Below, piece by piece: positions 44,223-53,944 of a stretch of 64,000 nt of DNA (within the stretch, counting starts at the first letter, position 1; every line of letters begins with the position of its first letter). Source of the DNA: Marinovum sp. (GTDB lineage Bacteria > Pseudomonadota > Alphaproteobacteria > Rhodobacterales > Rhodobacteraceae); assembly GCA_022447495.1 (NCBI GenBank), contig JAKVBH010000017.1, positions 26,915-90,914 of the forward strand. Direction: 5' to 3'. The notes below the pieces were generated by a model. It was not told the origin of the DNA and made no database searches. It worked only from the letters and a program-made list of their open reading frames with translations. A program made the position numbers and the translations under genes.

Positions 44223-44966
44223 ATGAGCAGCACACCCATCGCCCTCATCTCAGGCGCCGCTCAAGGCATAGGTCTGGCCTGTGCCGAAGCTTTGGCCGCC
44301 GATGGCTACAAAGTCATCCTCGCCGATGTCAAAGACAGTGTCATGGCTGAAGCGGAGCGTCTTGGTGGCGCGGGTTACATCTGTGATTTTGGCGATGCAG
44401 ATGCGATTTTGAATCTGTTTGACGGGATCGAAGCTTACCACGGGCCTGTAGCCGCTTTGGTCAACAATGCGGGGGTTGCCATGCCAGGCGATTTCCTGAG
44501 CTACGATCTGGCGGCATTCGACACGGTTCTCAATCTCAATCTCCGCGGTGTTTTTGTGGCCACCCAACGCGCGGCGCGGACGATGGTCGAAAATCAAATC
44601 GCAGGTGCGATTGTGAATATGTCTTCGATCAACGCCCAAGTCGCGATCCCCGCGATCCCTGCCTATTGCGCGTCCAAAGGTGGTGTGGCGCAGATCACCA
44701 AGGTCGCGGCCCTGGCCCTTGCGCGCAACAACATTCGCGTCAACGCCGTTGGGCCGGGCTCCATTGACACTGAGATGATGGCCGGTGTGAACGCCAACCC
44801 AGAAGCCATGAAAGTTGCCATGTCTCGCACGCCGCTTGGCCGTCCTGGAACGGCAAGCGAGATAGGTGATGTCGTGGCGTTCCTGTGCTCTGACAAAGCC
44901 AGCTATGTCACTGGTGAGACGATCTTTGTCGACGGCGGACGTTTGGGCCTGAATTACACAATGTAG
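44223..44966 (+). CDS. Short-chain dehydrogenase/reductase (SDR)
   Basis: A 247-residue SDR. The nucleotide motif is SGAAQGIGLA, NNAGVA follows, the catalytic tetrad shows Ser (VNMSSIN) and YCASK, and the end GETIFVDGGRLGLNYTM is standard for classical SDRs that oxidise or reduce secondary alcohols. The cofactor preference may be NAD(H), since an Asp (ILADVKDS) follows the second strand. The start is ATG 44223; 44130 in the ORF track adds an unlikely extension. The substrate is unknown, and no pathway neighbours are adjacent. Confidence 0.88.
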   Translation: MSSTPIALISGAAQGIGLACAEALAADGYKVILADVKDSVMAEAERLGGAGYICDFGDADAILNLFDGIEAYHGPVAALVNNAGVAMPGDFLSYDLAAFDTVLNLNLRGVFVATQRAARTMVENQIAGAIVNMSSINAQVAIPAIPAYCASKGGVAQITKVAALALARNNIRVNAVGPGSIDTEMMAGVNANPEAMKVAMSRTPLGRPGTASEIGDVVAFLCSDKASYVTGETIFVDGGRLGLNYTM

Positions 44967-45395
44967 GTTTGTTTATGGCTGTTTGCGTTTGGGTAAGCAG
45001 CCAAAAATCTGGCAAATTCTATAGCAGATTTGAACGAGGCACTTAAGGTCTTGCCGCGTCTTGATGATTGATATTTGCTATGCCCTCCCGCGGAGTTTTT
45101 TGCGTCAACCGCATGAGGTAACATGCAAAGCGCGACCGAAACCCTTTGCTGTCGTGCGCCACATCAGTTCACTTCTGTACGTGTCCATCACTGCCTGTGC
45201 AAAAACGCAGTTCGGTCAAAGAATTACATAGCATTTTAACCGTTCATTAACGAACATAACTGTTTTGTGTTGTAGCGTACCAAGTGAGGCGAGGTGTCGG
45301 GGAAACGTCCAATCCTATGGTTCCCCAATACGCCTAGTCGTTGTGATTTCCTGGCGTGACAAGAAACGCCACGGCGATCTTTAGGGGATTGAGTG
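44967..45395. other. AT-richer intergenic control region
   Basis: It holds a GGCTGTTT/AAGCAGCC stem-loop just after the SDR stop (44977-45002, not followed by T) and a CtrA-type box at 45236-45251. No gene is seen. The 3' part likely holds the promoter of the hybrid kinase gene. Confidence 0.5.
45236..45251. promoter_or_regulatory. CtrA-type binding box
   Basis: TTAACCGTTCATTAAC fits the alphaproteobacterial CtrA consensus TTAA-N7-TTAA exactly. It lies 145 bases before the kinase start at 45396. This is a sequence match only. Confidence 0.6.
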
Positions 45396-47747
45396 ATGGC
45401 ATGGCACACACGTGCATTGCTTGATGAAATGGAGGCGGGTGTTGTGAATTCCGCGGTCCGCAAGCGACTCCCAATCACTTTGGCCTTTCTGTTTCTTCTG
45501 TCACTAAGCATTTTTGCATGGATGTCGACGTATTGGTTTGTCCTTAATCGTGAAATTCAACGGGTCGACGAACAACACTTGGCAGTTGTAGAAACGCTGG
45601 CCCTTACAATCTTTGACGATGTGACAGGCGCGGTTGAAATGCTGCAAATCACTGCGACGCGCTCACCCACTTGGCCTGCGGAGGAGGTGGCATATCATTC
45701 GGGCTTTGCCTCAATCTGCGTCGCGCAAGCAGTGTCGGAGACGCCGATACAGGTCTTGGGCGACACCTGTCCTCAACTGCCCAAAGGTGACGGCATGTCT
45801 CGCCCTCTTGAGACACGGTTGGGCGTCGTTGAGCTTTGGGGGATTGACCAAATAGGGCCAAGCAATGCGCCTGTGCTGGTTATGTCCTTCCAACATGGTG
45901 GCTTGCTGTGGACAGCCGGGTTTTCGACGGCATTTTTGCAGGCGTTTCAAAATCATGTCCGGTTTGGCGCATCTGCGCATGTGGCCATCTTTGATGAAAG
46001 GGGCGCGATCCTCGCGCACCCAAACCAGGAATGGATATCGCAAAGGCGCAATATCGCCCGCTTGAGCCCTGTGTCTCAGGCATTGAACGGTCAAACTGGC
46101 GTGGCACAGTTTTTCTCACCCGCGTTCGGTACGGATATGGTCGCTGGGTTCACCCATATTCCGCAATTGGGTTGGGGCGTGATGGTCCCGCAGTCGGTGA
46201 CGGAATTGCAGGGCGCGGCACGTGTGACTGCATTCCAAGCTGTTGTGCCCGTTGCCCTGGCGCTTTTCGTGGTAATGAGCGCATTTCTTTTGGTGTGGTT
46301 CGAAGGCCAGCGCAGGTTGCGGGAAATTTCTGATACCTTGGATGAACTCTGCATGACGCGCCATGGCGTGTCGCAGGATGTGACCACGGCACGCGGTTTG
46401 GGCGGCCTTTCGGCTAAGTTCGATCAGCTCTCTGTCGACATCAAGAAAGCGCGGCGCATGGAGGATCACTACAGGGGGCAGATGGAAGAGACCCTGGCCA
46501 TAGCCAAAGCGGACGCTGCCCGAGAACGGCAACGCCGATATGGCGTGGAAAATGAAGCGAGACGTGCGCGAATTGATGCCGTGGGCCGTTTGGTGGGAAG
46601 CGTGGCGCACGAGTTCAATAATGTGTTGAGCATCGTCATGGCCCATACTGAGATGCTCATGTCGCGTCACACAACATATGTGCAGGATAGGGCCAAAGCT
46701 CTCGAGGAAATTAGGGCCGCGACAGAGCGTGGCAAGGACCTGACCAAACACCTGCTCAGCGCGAGCAGCCGAGCGCGATTGGTGCCCCAGGTCGTGACCC
46801 CACCAACGCTGATTGAAAGGGAATTCAAGACAATGTGCGAAACGGTCCCCGCGGGTGTTTTGCTCGAGTTCTCTTGTCCTGATCCGGTGGATCCGGTGTT
46901 CCTTGATGAAAAACAATTGCTCCAGGTGTTGGGGCACCTTGTCTGCAACGCGGCAGATGCCAGCCGCGGTGGTGGCACTGTCACGTTGATAGTACGCAAT
47001 TACCGTGTCCCCACCGAAACCGAGGATCCTTTGCGTTTTGGTACGCTCAAGAATTGTGTGCGTTTTACGGTGCGCGACGAGGGTAAGGGCATGAACGACG
47101 ACGAACTCGCCCGTGCCTGCGATCCATTCTATTCAACAAAATCCGGCACTTTTGGGGCAGGCTTGGGGTTGCCGATTGCTGAAGGTTTCGCAACCCAATC
47201 TGGTGGCTGCTTGCGGATTAAAAGTGCGTTGGGAGAGGGCACGTCCGTGCATCTCATTTTCCCCGCGTATCAGGGCAGCAATGTTGAACATACGCGCGAT
47301 TTTAAGGCCGCGCGCCCGAAACCTTCCACGTCGGCGCACATTCTGTTGGTCGAAGATGAACCAGCCTTTCGAACAATCTTGGGCTCTTTGCTGACCCGCA
47401 GAGGGTTTGAGGTCACCATGGCCGCTGACGGAGACGAAGCCGCACGCATCCTGAAAGGCGGTTTGAACCCGTCTGCCATCGTCACTGATATGGTTATGCC
47501 GGGTGTCCTCCAAGGCGACGATCTTGTTGCGCTCATTCGACGCGACCTGGGCGGCATACCGACGGTGATCATGTCCGGCTATGCAGACAGCATTCACCGC
47601 GATAATCGTCCGCTTGATCGGTTCCTGGTCTTTTTGCAAAAACCGGTGTCTGCGCGCGATATCGTGTCGGCCTTGGAAAGCTTGGGCCACCCTGCTGTAC
47701 CTGCTTCTCCCAGTGTCTCAAGGCCCGACGAGATTCCCGCCCAATAG
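45396..47747 (+). CDS. Membrane hybrid histidine kinase with Cache sensor and receiver
   Basis: A 783-residue hybrid kinase. Two helices (near 27-50 and 290-312) flank a periplasmic Cache-type sensor. A coiled coil leads to HisKA with His405 (GSVAHEFNNVLSIVMAHTEM), a pattern similar to CckA. The ATPase domain has NAADASRGGG, DEGKGMND and GLGLPIAEGF. The C-terminal receiver (about 648-770) has LLVEDEP, Asp698 (IVTDMVMP) and FLQKPVS. A CtrA-type box lies upstream, so it may be part of a CtrA-linked network; it lacks CckA's PAS domains. The start is ATG 45396, next to the GTG at 45393, with AGGGGATT upstream. Confidence 0.88.
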   Translation: MAWHTRALLDEMEAGVVNSAVRKRLPITLAFLFLLSLSIFAWMSTYWFVLNREIQRVDEQHLAVVETLALTIFDDVTGAVEMLQITATRSPTWPAEEVAYHSGFASICVAQAVSETPIQVLGDTCPQLPKGDGMSRPLETRLGVVELWGIDQIGPSNAPVLVMSFQHGGLLWTAGFSTAFLQAFQNHVRFGASAHVAIFDERGAILAHPNQEWISQRRNIARLSPVSQALNGQTGVAQFFSPAFGTDMVAGFTHIPQLGWGVMVPQSVTELQGAARVTAFQAVVPVALALFVVMSAFLLVWFEGQRRLREISDTLDELCMTRHGVSQDVTTARGLGGLSAKFDQLSVDIKKARRMEDHYRGQMEETLAIAKADAARERQRRYGVENEARRARIDAVGRLVGSVAHEFNNVLSIVMAHTEMLMSRHTTYVQDRAKALEEIRAATERGKDLTKHLLSASSRARLVPQVVTPPTLIEREFKTMCETVPAGVLLEFSCPDPVDPVFLDEKQLLQVLGHLVCNAADASRGGGTVTLIVRNYRVPTETEDPLRFGTLKNCVRFTVRDEGKGMNDDELARACDPFYSTKSGTFGAGLGLPIAEGFATQSGGCLRIKSALGEGTSVHLIFPAYQGSNVEHTRDFKAARPKPSTSAHILLVEDEPAFRTILGSLLTRRGFEVTMAADGDEAARILKGGLNPSAIVTDMVMPGVLQGDDLVALIRRDLGGIPTVIMSGYADSIHRDNRPLDRFLVFLQKPVSARDIVSALESLGHPAVPASPSVSRPDEIPAQ

Positions 47748-47955
47748 CTCGGCGGCGCCTGCCTTCGTTGATCACATGCTATCGGTCGCGTGCTCGGACT
47801 TTGAGCTAGATTTGCTTAAAATTTAGGCTAATCTCGGGGTCGCGGGTGCGTGACGGGAGAATACCCGGGGCCAAATAGGCATGAAGAGCTTTCGTTCCGT
47901 GTTCCTTTGGCGCAGCGTGGCGCGGGTAGAGACCAAAATTCAAGGGAGACACCTC

Positions 47956-48978
47956 ATGTTCACACGAACACTGGTGGCGCGCGCAGCGTCGGCTGTGGCA
48001 GCCGTCGCAAGTTTGGCCACCGCAGTTGCAGCCCAAACGGATATGCCGTTTGCGCTCGATTGGAAATTCGAAGGCCCATCGGCCCCGTACTTTGCAGCCA
48101 TCGACAATGGACATTTCGAGGCCGTCGGCCTCAGCGTGGAAATCTCCGCGGGTCAAGGCTCGCTCGATGCGATCCCAAAAGTGGCCACAGGTGCCTTTCC
48201 AATTGGTTTTGCCGACATCAACTCTCTGATTAAATTCCTCGATCAAAATCCAGGCGCGCCGGTGACCGCGGTGATGATGGTCTACGACAAGCCACCTTTC
48301 GCGGTCGTGGGCCGCAAATCGCTGGGCGTGTCAGAGCCCAAAGATCTTGAAGGCCGCGTCCTCGGCGCTCCGCCTCCCGACGGTGCATGGGCACAGTTCC
48401 CAGCCTTTGCCACCGCCAATGGCCTCGACGTGGACAAGATCACAGTGGAACCCGTGGGCTTCCCAACCCGTGAACCTATGCTGGCGGAGGGAAATGTCGC
48501 GGCTGTGACAGGCTTTAGCTTTTCGTCCTTCCTCAATCTCGTGCGCCTGGGCGTGCCAGAAGATGACATTTCCACCATTCTAATGGCGGATTACGGCCTT
48601 GCGCTCTATGGCAACGCGATCATCGTCAACACCGACTTTGCCGCCGCCAATGGGGATCTTGTCACCGGCTTTCTCGGTGCCGTGGCCGCAGGTTGGAAAG
48701 ACGCCATCGCGGACCCAGCCAAGGCCATCGAAAGCCTCATCGAACGCAACCCCGCCGCTGATTCAGGGCTGGAGATCCGTCGCCTTCAATTGGCCATCGA
48801 TGCCAACGTCCTCACCGACTACGTGTCGGCCAACGGGATGGGAGCCGTGGATGCAGATCGCATGAGCAGAGCGCTGAAACAACTAGGCGAAACCTATGAA
48901 TTCAAAAATGCGCCCGATGCGAGCCTCTACTTTGATGCCTCCTTCCTGCCCGCCGCAGACGCGAGGATGGTGGAGTAA
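47956..48978 (+). CDS. NMT1/THI5-type ABC substrate-binding protein
   Basis: A 340-residue periplasmic binding protein of the NMT1/SsuA class. The signal peptide ends ...ATAVAA-QTD. The mature start LDWKFEGPSAPYFAAIDNGHFEAVGL and the GQGSLDAIPKVATGAFPIGFAD segment are typical of proteins that bind thiamine precursors, aliphatic sulfonates, nitriles or riboflavin. The ligand is not clear from sequence. AAGGGAGA precedes ATG 47956. The leader has a short CGGGT/ACCCG pair but matches no riboswitch consensus I can state. ATPase and permease genes follow. Confidence 0.87.
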   Translation: MFTRTLVARAASAVAAVASLATAVAAQTDMPFALDWKFEGPSAPYFAAIDNGHFEAVGLSVEISAGQGSLDAIPKVATGAFPIGFADINSLIKFLDQNPGAPVTAVMMVYDKPPFAVVGRKSLGVSEPKDLEGRVLGAPPPDGAWAQFPAFATANGLDVDKITVEPVGFPTREPMLAEGNVAAVTGFSFSSFLNLVRLGVPEDDISTILMADYGLALYGNAIIVNTDFAAANGDLVTGFLGAVAAGWKDAIADPAKAIESLIERNPAADSGLEIRRLQLAIDANVLTDYVSANGMGAVDADRMSRALKQLGETYEFKNAPDASLYFDASFLPAADARMVE

Positions 48979-49041
48979 CACCCAAACTCAAGGGCTCCGG
49001 TGCAACAGTGTGTCGGGGTCCTTCCTTTATCGAGTGGGGCC

Positions 49042-49848
49042 ATGATCCAATCGCTGATCTCCATCAAATCCGTTCGCCACGCCTATAAAACGGCCTCGGG
49101 GCCGCTACCGGTTCTCGACGGTCTCGATATTGACGTGCCCGAGGGCGGCTTCGTCGCAGTCGTGGGCCCGTCGGGCTGTGGAAAGTCCACCTTGACCCGC
49201 CTGCTGGCCGGTTTGATGAAGCCTGACGAAGGCGAAGTCTGGCTGCATGGCGAAAGGGTCACGGGCCCCAAATCGACCGTGGGCATGGCCTTTCAAAATC
49301 CTGTGCTCCTCGAATGGCGTACGATCTTGCAAAACGTGATGTTGCCCCTGGAGATCGTATCCACCAAAATGAGCCGCCGCGAACAAGAAGAGCGCGCCCG
49401 GCACCTGTTGGCTCTGGTGGGCCTCGAGGGGTTCGAAGGCAAACGTCCTTCTGAACTCTCCGGTGGTATGCGCCAACGCGCATCACTCTGTCGTGCCATT
49501 GTGCACAAACCCGAAGTGCTCATCCTCGACGAACCCTTCGGCGCGCTCGACGCCTTTACTCGCGAAGACCTCTGGCAAACCATGCACCGCGTCAAATCCG
49601 AAGAACCTTTCACTGGTGTGCTCATCACCCACGATCTGCGCGAAAGCATCTTTCTGGCCGACCAAGTGGTGGTCCTTTCCGGGCGCCCGGCTCGCACGCA
49701 ATACGTGATGGATGTCCACCTGGGCGCCGAACGCGACATCGAAGACCTCTACACACCTGACAGTGCTGAGGCGCTCAGGGTCCTCCGCCATCAAATCCGC
49801 GTCGCCCAAGGTCGCGCCGAAGATACCGAGCAAGAGGCTGCGGAATGA
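49042..49848 (+). CDS. ABC transporter ATPase (SsuB/TauB/ThiZ type)
   Basis: A 268-residue ATPase. Walker A GPSGCGKST, signature LSGGMRQRASLCRA, Walker B LILDEPFGALD and the H-loop ITHDLRE are those of the nitrate/sulfonate/taurine importer class. It follows the NMT1-type binding protein and overlaps the permease at ATGA, so it powers that importer. ATG 49042 is chosen; the ORF-track start at 49000 is upstream of the fold. A weak GTGGGGCC is the only ribosome-like sequence. Confidence 0.9.
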   Translation: MIQSLISIKSVRHAYKTASGPLPVLDGLDIDVPEGGFVAVVGPSGCGKSTLTRLLAGLMKPDEGEVWLHGERVTGPKSTVGMAFQNPVLLEWRTILQNVMLPLEIVSTKMSRREQEERARHLLALVGLEGFEGKRPSELSGGMRQRASLCRAIVHKPEVLILDEPFGALDAFTREDLWQTMHRVKSEEPFTGVLITHDLRESIFLADQVVVLSGRPARTQYVMDVHLGAERDIEDLYTPDSAEALRVLRHQIRVAQGRAEDTEQEAAE

Positions 49849-50606
49849 TCCTGAAGAAAGTCCTTGTCCCAGTTGCCGCACTCATCCTATTCGGCATTTT
49901 TTGGGAACTTCTGGTCTGGGCCAACGGCTGGCCCAATTACAAAATGGCTTCGCCGTCTGATCTCTGGCCGGCATTCTGGAAATTCCGTTGGCTTTTTCTC
50001 GAATACGGCTGGGACACTCTGTGGAGAACCGTCGTCGGGCTCCTGCTATCCGTTTTCTTTGGTGTCTTTCTAGGCATGGTTATGGGGCTGTCACGCACCA
50101 TGCGTGACGCGCTCTACCCACTGCTCGTGGGTTTCAACGCTATTCCCAAAGCGACTGTCGTGCCCATCATTGCGCTCCTTTTTGTGGGCCAGCATGACAT
50201 GAATACAATCCTGATCGCCTTTCTGATTTCGTTCTTCCCAATCGCTGTGTCAGTCTCCATTGGCCTCTCCACGCTTGAGCCAGAATACCGCGATATCCTT
50301 GCCTCTCTGGGCGCGTCCAAGTTCACGATTTTTTGGAAAATCGCGCTGCCTAAAACGCTGCCAGAGTTCTTTGGCGCGCTCAAAGTGGCCGTGACGCTGG
50401 CCTTCATTGGCACTAACTTAATGGAAATCGTGGAGCCCCATGGGCGCGGTTTGGGCCACCTCTTTGACAGTGGCAAGATAAGCGCTGACTACCCGCTCAT
50501 GTTTGCCGTACTCATCGCGCTCGCGCTCATGGGGATCGTGCTCTACTACATTGTGGTTGCGTTGGAACAAGTCTTCGCAGGCTGGGCCGAACGCCCCCAA
50601 ACCTGA
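49845..50606 (+). CDS. ABC transporter permease (BPD_transp_1, SsuC/TauC type)
   Basis: A 253-residue permease with about six helices. The EAA loop reads DILASLGASKFTIFWKIALPKTLPEFFGALK, where ASLGAS-F-I-KIALP is the ATPase contact. NAIPKATVVPIIAL is a conserved earlier segment. It completes the NMT1-type importer, which has a single permease, as in sulfonate and pyrimidine-precursor systems. It overlaps the ATPase gene. No terminator is visible before the convergent FAD dehydrogenase gene. Confidence 0.9.
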   Translation: MILKKVLVPVAALILFGIFWELLVWANGWPNYKMASPSDLWPAFWKFRWLFLEYGWDTLWRTVVGLLLSVFFGVFLGMVMGLSRTMRDALYPLLVGFNAIPKATVVPIIALLFVGQHDMNTILIAFLISFFPIAVSVSIGLSTLEPEYRDILASLGASKFTIFWKIALPKTLPEFFGALKVAVTLAFIGTNLMEIVEPHGRGLGHLFDSGKISADYPLMFAVLIALALMGIVLYYIVVALEQVFAGWAERPQT

Positions 50607-50739
50607 GGGCGACAGGGCTTTCCTCTTGCGAAAAATACCCCTGGTGAATTGGCTAAAGGCCAAGAGGGCAGAGCCCTAAACCGGTTCGTCGAAAGGCGCA
50701 CTTATAGAGCCTGCACGCGAGCGCAGTCTTCTTTCCAAA

Positions 50740-52398
50740 TCACGAAATGTCCTCGCTCCGCCCCGCTTGCCGGCCGGAGAAAATACAGCCACCCAGGAAG
50801 GTGCCTTCAAGCGCGTTGTAGCCGTGGTATCCACCGCCGCCAAACCCCGCCACTTCGCCAGCCGCAAAAAGACCTGGCACGCGCGCCCCATCTGCGTTGA
50901 GCATCTGCCCATCGATGTCTGTATGCAGACCACCGAGAGTTTTGCGCGTGAGCACATGCAGTCGCACGGCAATCAATGGCCCGTTTTTGGGATCAAGGAA
51001 TTTGTGCGGTTTCGCCGTGCGGATCAGACGGTCTCCGCGATAGTTGCGAGCAGCATGGATCGCCATAACCTGTGCATCTTTCGAGAACGGATTATCCATT
51101 TGAGCATCGCGGGCCTCGATCTGCCGCCGCAGATGCGCGGCATCAATGAGATTGCCGCCTGCCACTTGGTTCATGCCACGGGCCAAGGCTTCGAGATCTT
51201 GGGCCACAACAAAGTCCTCACCGCGATCCTTGAACGCCTCGACCGGAGCTGTTGCCGAACTTCCCGAAAAGATGCGCTCCTTGATCACTTGCCGCCAACT
51301 CTTTGACGTAAAATCGGGATTTTGCTCGGAGCCTGAGAGCGCGAATTCCTTTTTGATGACTTTCTGAGTGAGCACAAACCAAGAGTATTCATAGCCTGTG
51401 TCTAAGATTGCCTTGAGAGTGCCCATGGAGTCAAAACCGGGCAGGGCTGGGGGTGCAAAACGATTGCCGCGTGCGTCAAACCACATCGACGACGGACCCG
51501 GCAGAATGCGAATGCCGTGCGAGGGCCAAATCGGATCCCAATTCTTCACCCCTTCGGTGTAATGCCACATTCGGTCGCCATTGATCACGTGCCCGCCCGC
51601 GGCTTCGGAGATGCCGATCATGCGCCCGTCCACATGGGCAGGGACACCGGCGGTCATAGACTTGGGCGCAGGCCCCAGACGGTGTGTGGGCCAAACCTTG
51701 CGCACCATTTCGAAATTGCCACCAATCCCGCCCGAACAGACAATCACCGACGGCGCATGGAGGCTAAACTCGCCCACTGTATCACGATTGGTCTTTGCAC
51801 CGATGGGCGCGGGGTCTTCGGCTAGAAGCGTGCCAGAAACGCCGGTGGCTATTCCGTTTTCCATCTCGATCCGGTCGACTTGGTGACGGAAAGCAAAGCG
51901 CAGACGCCCGGCTTCCTCATGGGCGCGACAGCGTGCGACAAAAGGCTCAAGAACACCGGGACCTGTGCCCCACGTGATGTGGAACCGGGGCACCGAGTTG
52001 CCGTGGCCAGAGGCGAAACTGCCGCCGCGCTCGGCCCAGCCCACGACTGGAAACCACCGCATCCCAATGGCATGGAGCCAGTCGCGCATTTCACCCGCAG
52101 CAAAGTCGAGATATCGTTCTGCCCAAACCCGCGGCATTGCGTCTTCAGGGCGGTCAAATTGCGCTGAGCCCATCCAGTCATTTAAGGCAAGCTCTCGGCT
52201 GTCGCGGATGCCCATGCGGCGCTGTTCGGGTGTGTCGATCATAAAGAGCCCACCGAGCGACCAATGCGCCTGACCGCCAAGGTTCTGAGGACCTTCCTGG
52301 TCGACAACAATCACCTGTTTTCCGCGATCTCCAAGTTCGGCTGCGGCGACAAGACCGGAAAGACCGCCACCCACCACAATGACGTCTGCGTGCGCCAT
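50740..52398 (-). CDS. FAD-dependent dehydrogenase, ketosteroid-dehydrogenase-like
   Basis: A 552-residue flavoprotein of the FAD_binding_2 (fumarate reductase/3-ketosteroid dehydrogenase) family. The N-terminal FAD site is VIVVGGGLSGLVAAAELGDRGKQVIVVDQEG, and the end has LFAAGEVAGFGGGGYHGYNALEGTFLGGCIF, usual for the family. The exact substrate cannot be named. The gene overlaps the BASS transporter gene by one base (TGATG), with the transporter first, so the two are co-translated. ATG 52398 is the start, with GAGGGCGAAGTG upstream. Confidence 0.85.
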   Translation of the reverse strand: MAHADVIVVGGGLSGLVAAAELGDRGKQVIVVDQEGPQNLGGQAHWSLGGLFMIDTPEQRRMGIRDSRELALNDWMGSAQFDRPEDAMPRVWAERYLDFAAGEMRDWLHAIGMRWFPVVGWAERGGSFASGHGNSVPRFHITWGTGPGVLEPFVARCRAHEEAGRLRFAFRHQVDRIEMENGIATGVSGTLLAEDPAPIGAKTNRDTVGEFSLHAPSVIVCSGGIGGNFEMVRKVWPTHRLGPAPKSMTAGVPAHVDGRMIGISEAAGGHVINGDRMWHYTEGVKNWDPIWPSHGIRILPGPSSMWFDARGNRFAPPALPGFDSMGTLKAILDTGYEYSWFVLTQKVIKKEFALSGSEQNPDFTSKSWRQVIKERIFSGSSATAPVEAFKDRGEDFVVAQDLEALARGMNQVAGGNLIDAAHLRRQIEARDAQMDNPFSKDAQVMAIHAARNYRGDRLIRTAKPHKFLDPKNGPLIAVRLHVLTRKTLGGLHTDIDGQMLNADGARVPGLFAAGEVAGFGGGGYHGYNALEGTFLGGCIFSGRQAGRSEDIS

Positions 52399-53255
52399 CA
52401 CTTCGCCCTCAACCAAAGGACCATCGGCAAGGCGACCAGGTACATCGTGATCCCATAAACGGCTGAAGGCAGGGCCATCACAGGTATAGCCACCGCGCTA
52501 CCGGCAATGAGAGGAGCCACGGCAATGCCCAAAGTGCCGTTTTGGATGCCCGCTTCAATCGAGATTGTCTTGCGTTCTTGCCAGGTTAAACCAAGGGCTC
52601 CGGCCACCGCCAAGGGCAGCAGCATCATGATGATGTTGAGCGCGATGAGCGCAGGCCCCAATGTCGCTAGATTGGTGATGAAGACACCCCAATTGGCTGC
52701 GAGCGCCGCACCCAAGATCGCGACAAAGAGCACACCCGCGAGGGTTACAAACCCCGATTCTATTCGCCTCGCAAACCCGGGCGCAAGCCCCCTGATAAGC
52801 ATCCCGATACCTACCGGTAGCGCGGTGATGAGGAACATGGTGATGGCGACTTCGGTCACCGACACTTCTGGCGCATTGGCTCCCATGAAATGCCCAACCG
52901 CCCAGGCAATCATTAGCGGCACCGTGACAATCGACAAAAGTGAAACAACAGCGGTCAACGAGACGGACAACGCCACATCTCCGCGTGCCAGCTTCGAGAC
53001 GATATTGGTGGTCACACCGCCGGGGCAAAAGCTCAATAGCATGATGCCCACCGCCAATTCACCGGTAATGCCAAAAGTCAAAATGATGCCAAAAGCCACA
53101 ATCGGTAGCAAAACAATTTGGCACAGCGCACCCAGGAGGAACGCCTGTCCACGGGTGAACACGCGCGCAAAATCACCAAGTGTAAGGCCCAAGCCTAGAC
53201 TGAGCATGATCACTGCCAACGAAAGTGGCAGCACAAAGCCAACCAAAATATCCAT
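52398..53255 (-). CDS. Bile acid:sodium symporter family (BASS) transporter
   Basis: A 285-residue membrane protein with nine to ten helices. MDILVGFVLPLSLAVIMLSLGLGLTLGDF and the SFCPGGVTTNIVSKLARGDVALSVSLTAVVS crossing motif are those of BASS/SBF transporters, which move bile acids, pantoate, pyruvate or other organic anions with sodium. The motif CPGG is the sodium-binding region. GGGGAAACATC precedes the ATG. It leads the two-gene operon with the FAD dehydrogenase, which suggests uptake then oxidation of the same compound. Confidence 0.88.
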   Translation of the reverse strand: MDILVGFVLPLSLAVIMLSLGLGLTLGDFARVFTRGQAFLLGALCQIVLLPIVAFGIILTFGITGELAVGIMLLSFCPGGVTTNIVSKLARGDVALSVSLTAVVSLLSIVTVPLMIAWAVGHFMGANAPEVSVTEVAITMFLITALPVGIGMLIRGLAPGFARRIESGFVTLAGVLFVAILGAALAANWGVFITNLATLGPALIALNIIMMLLPLAVAGALGLTWQERKTISIEAGIQNGTLGIAVAPLIAGSAVAIPVMALPSAVYGITMYLVALPMVLWLRAK

Positions 53256-53944
53256 GATGTTTCCCCGGATTTTTATCTTCAGCCTAGTCGCGCAGCCATC
53301 CTGCGCGCAACAATGACATCACGGCATGTGCGCCCGTTGTCGGGGGAAGAGTATGGTCAACTGGTCCAAGACGTTTTCGAAAATCGACGGTTTGAGGATC
53401 ATGTATTTGACGCTACAGTCATGCGTTGTGGTAATGTCGTCGGGCCACCCAAACCTGTATATGCAGCAATAGGCATGGCGCAGACCAACGTGATCTCGCA
53501 CTGGATGTGGTCGCTATCGCCATCGGGCAAGCGGAATGTCTAGATTGCTCAAGACGCTCGGAACCAATATTGCATGATCTAGATAGTCTTCGATCAACAA
53601 TACTTGCAACCCGATGCGTGGTTTCACCCCATCACATACGCTGTATGATTGTGCGTCATTTATCTATTGCTTAGTTTGACCGTACTGCGCCACAAGGACC
53701 TCCTCTGGCCAATTTGGGGCATTGTCGCAATAGTGACAGAACGGACGGGTGTGGTAGAGTTGAATCCCTGACGCGCAGAGATCAAAAAATGACAGTTTGT
53801 GATCGCGCAATTTATAAGTGACACGATTGAATTCTAAACTTCTGTTTTTATTGTGAAAAGGCAACTTCCGCGGGCCGGAGTATTGATCGCAGTACGCGGC
53901 GAGGAGACAGGAGGCCTAGACTCAAGACACATCTCGTGCAAGTA
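53256..53944. other. Gene-free stretch before the carboxylase operon
   Basis: About 690 bases with only short ORFs on both strands; none has a domain or good start. The minus-strand ORF at 53664-53864 has a CHYC pair (FCHYCDNAPNWP) but no recognised family. Likely non-coding, with the carboxylase promoter at its right end. Confidence 0.45.

Noticed and set aside
44977-45002. Stem-loop GGCTGTTT/AAGCAGCC after the SDR gene as a terminator
   Set aside because: It needs a G-T pair, has a 10-base loop and is followed by A-rich, not T-rich, sequence.
47748-47955. Possible TPP or other riboswitch before the NMT1-type binding protein gene
   Set aside because: The CTGAGA and ACCTGAT boxes of the TPP riboswitch are absent; only a short CGGGT/ACCCG pair is present.
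53313-53543. 76-codon plus-strand ORF upstream of the carboxylase operon
   Set aside because: No recognisable domain and poor start context; it overlaps other short ORFs.
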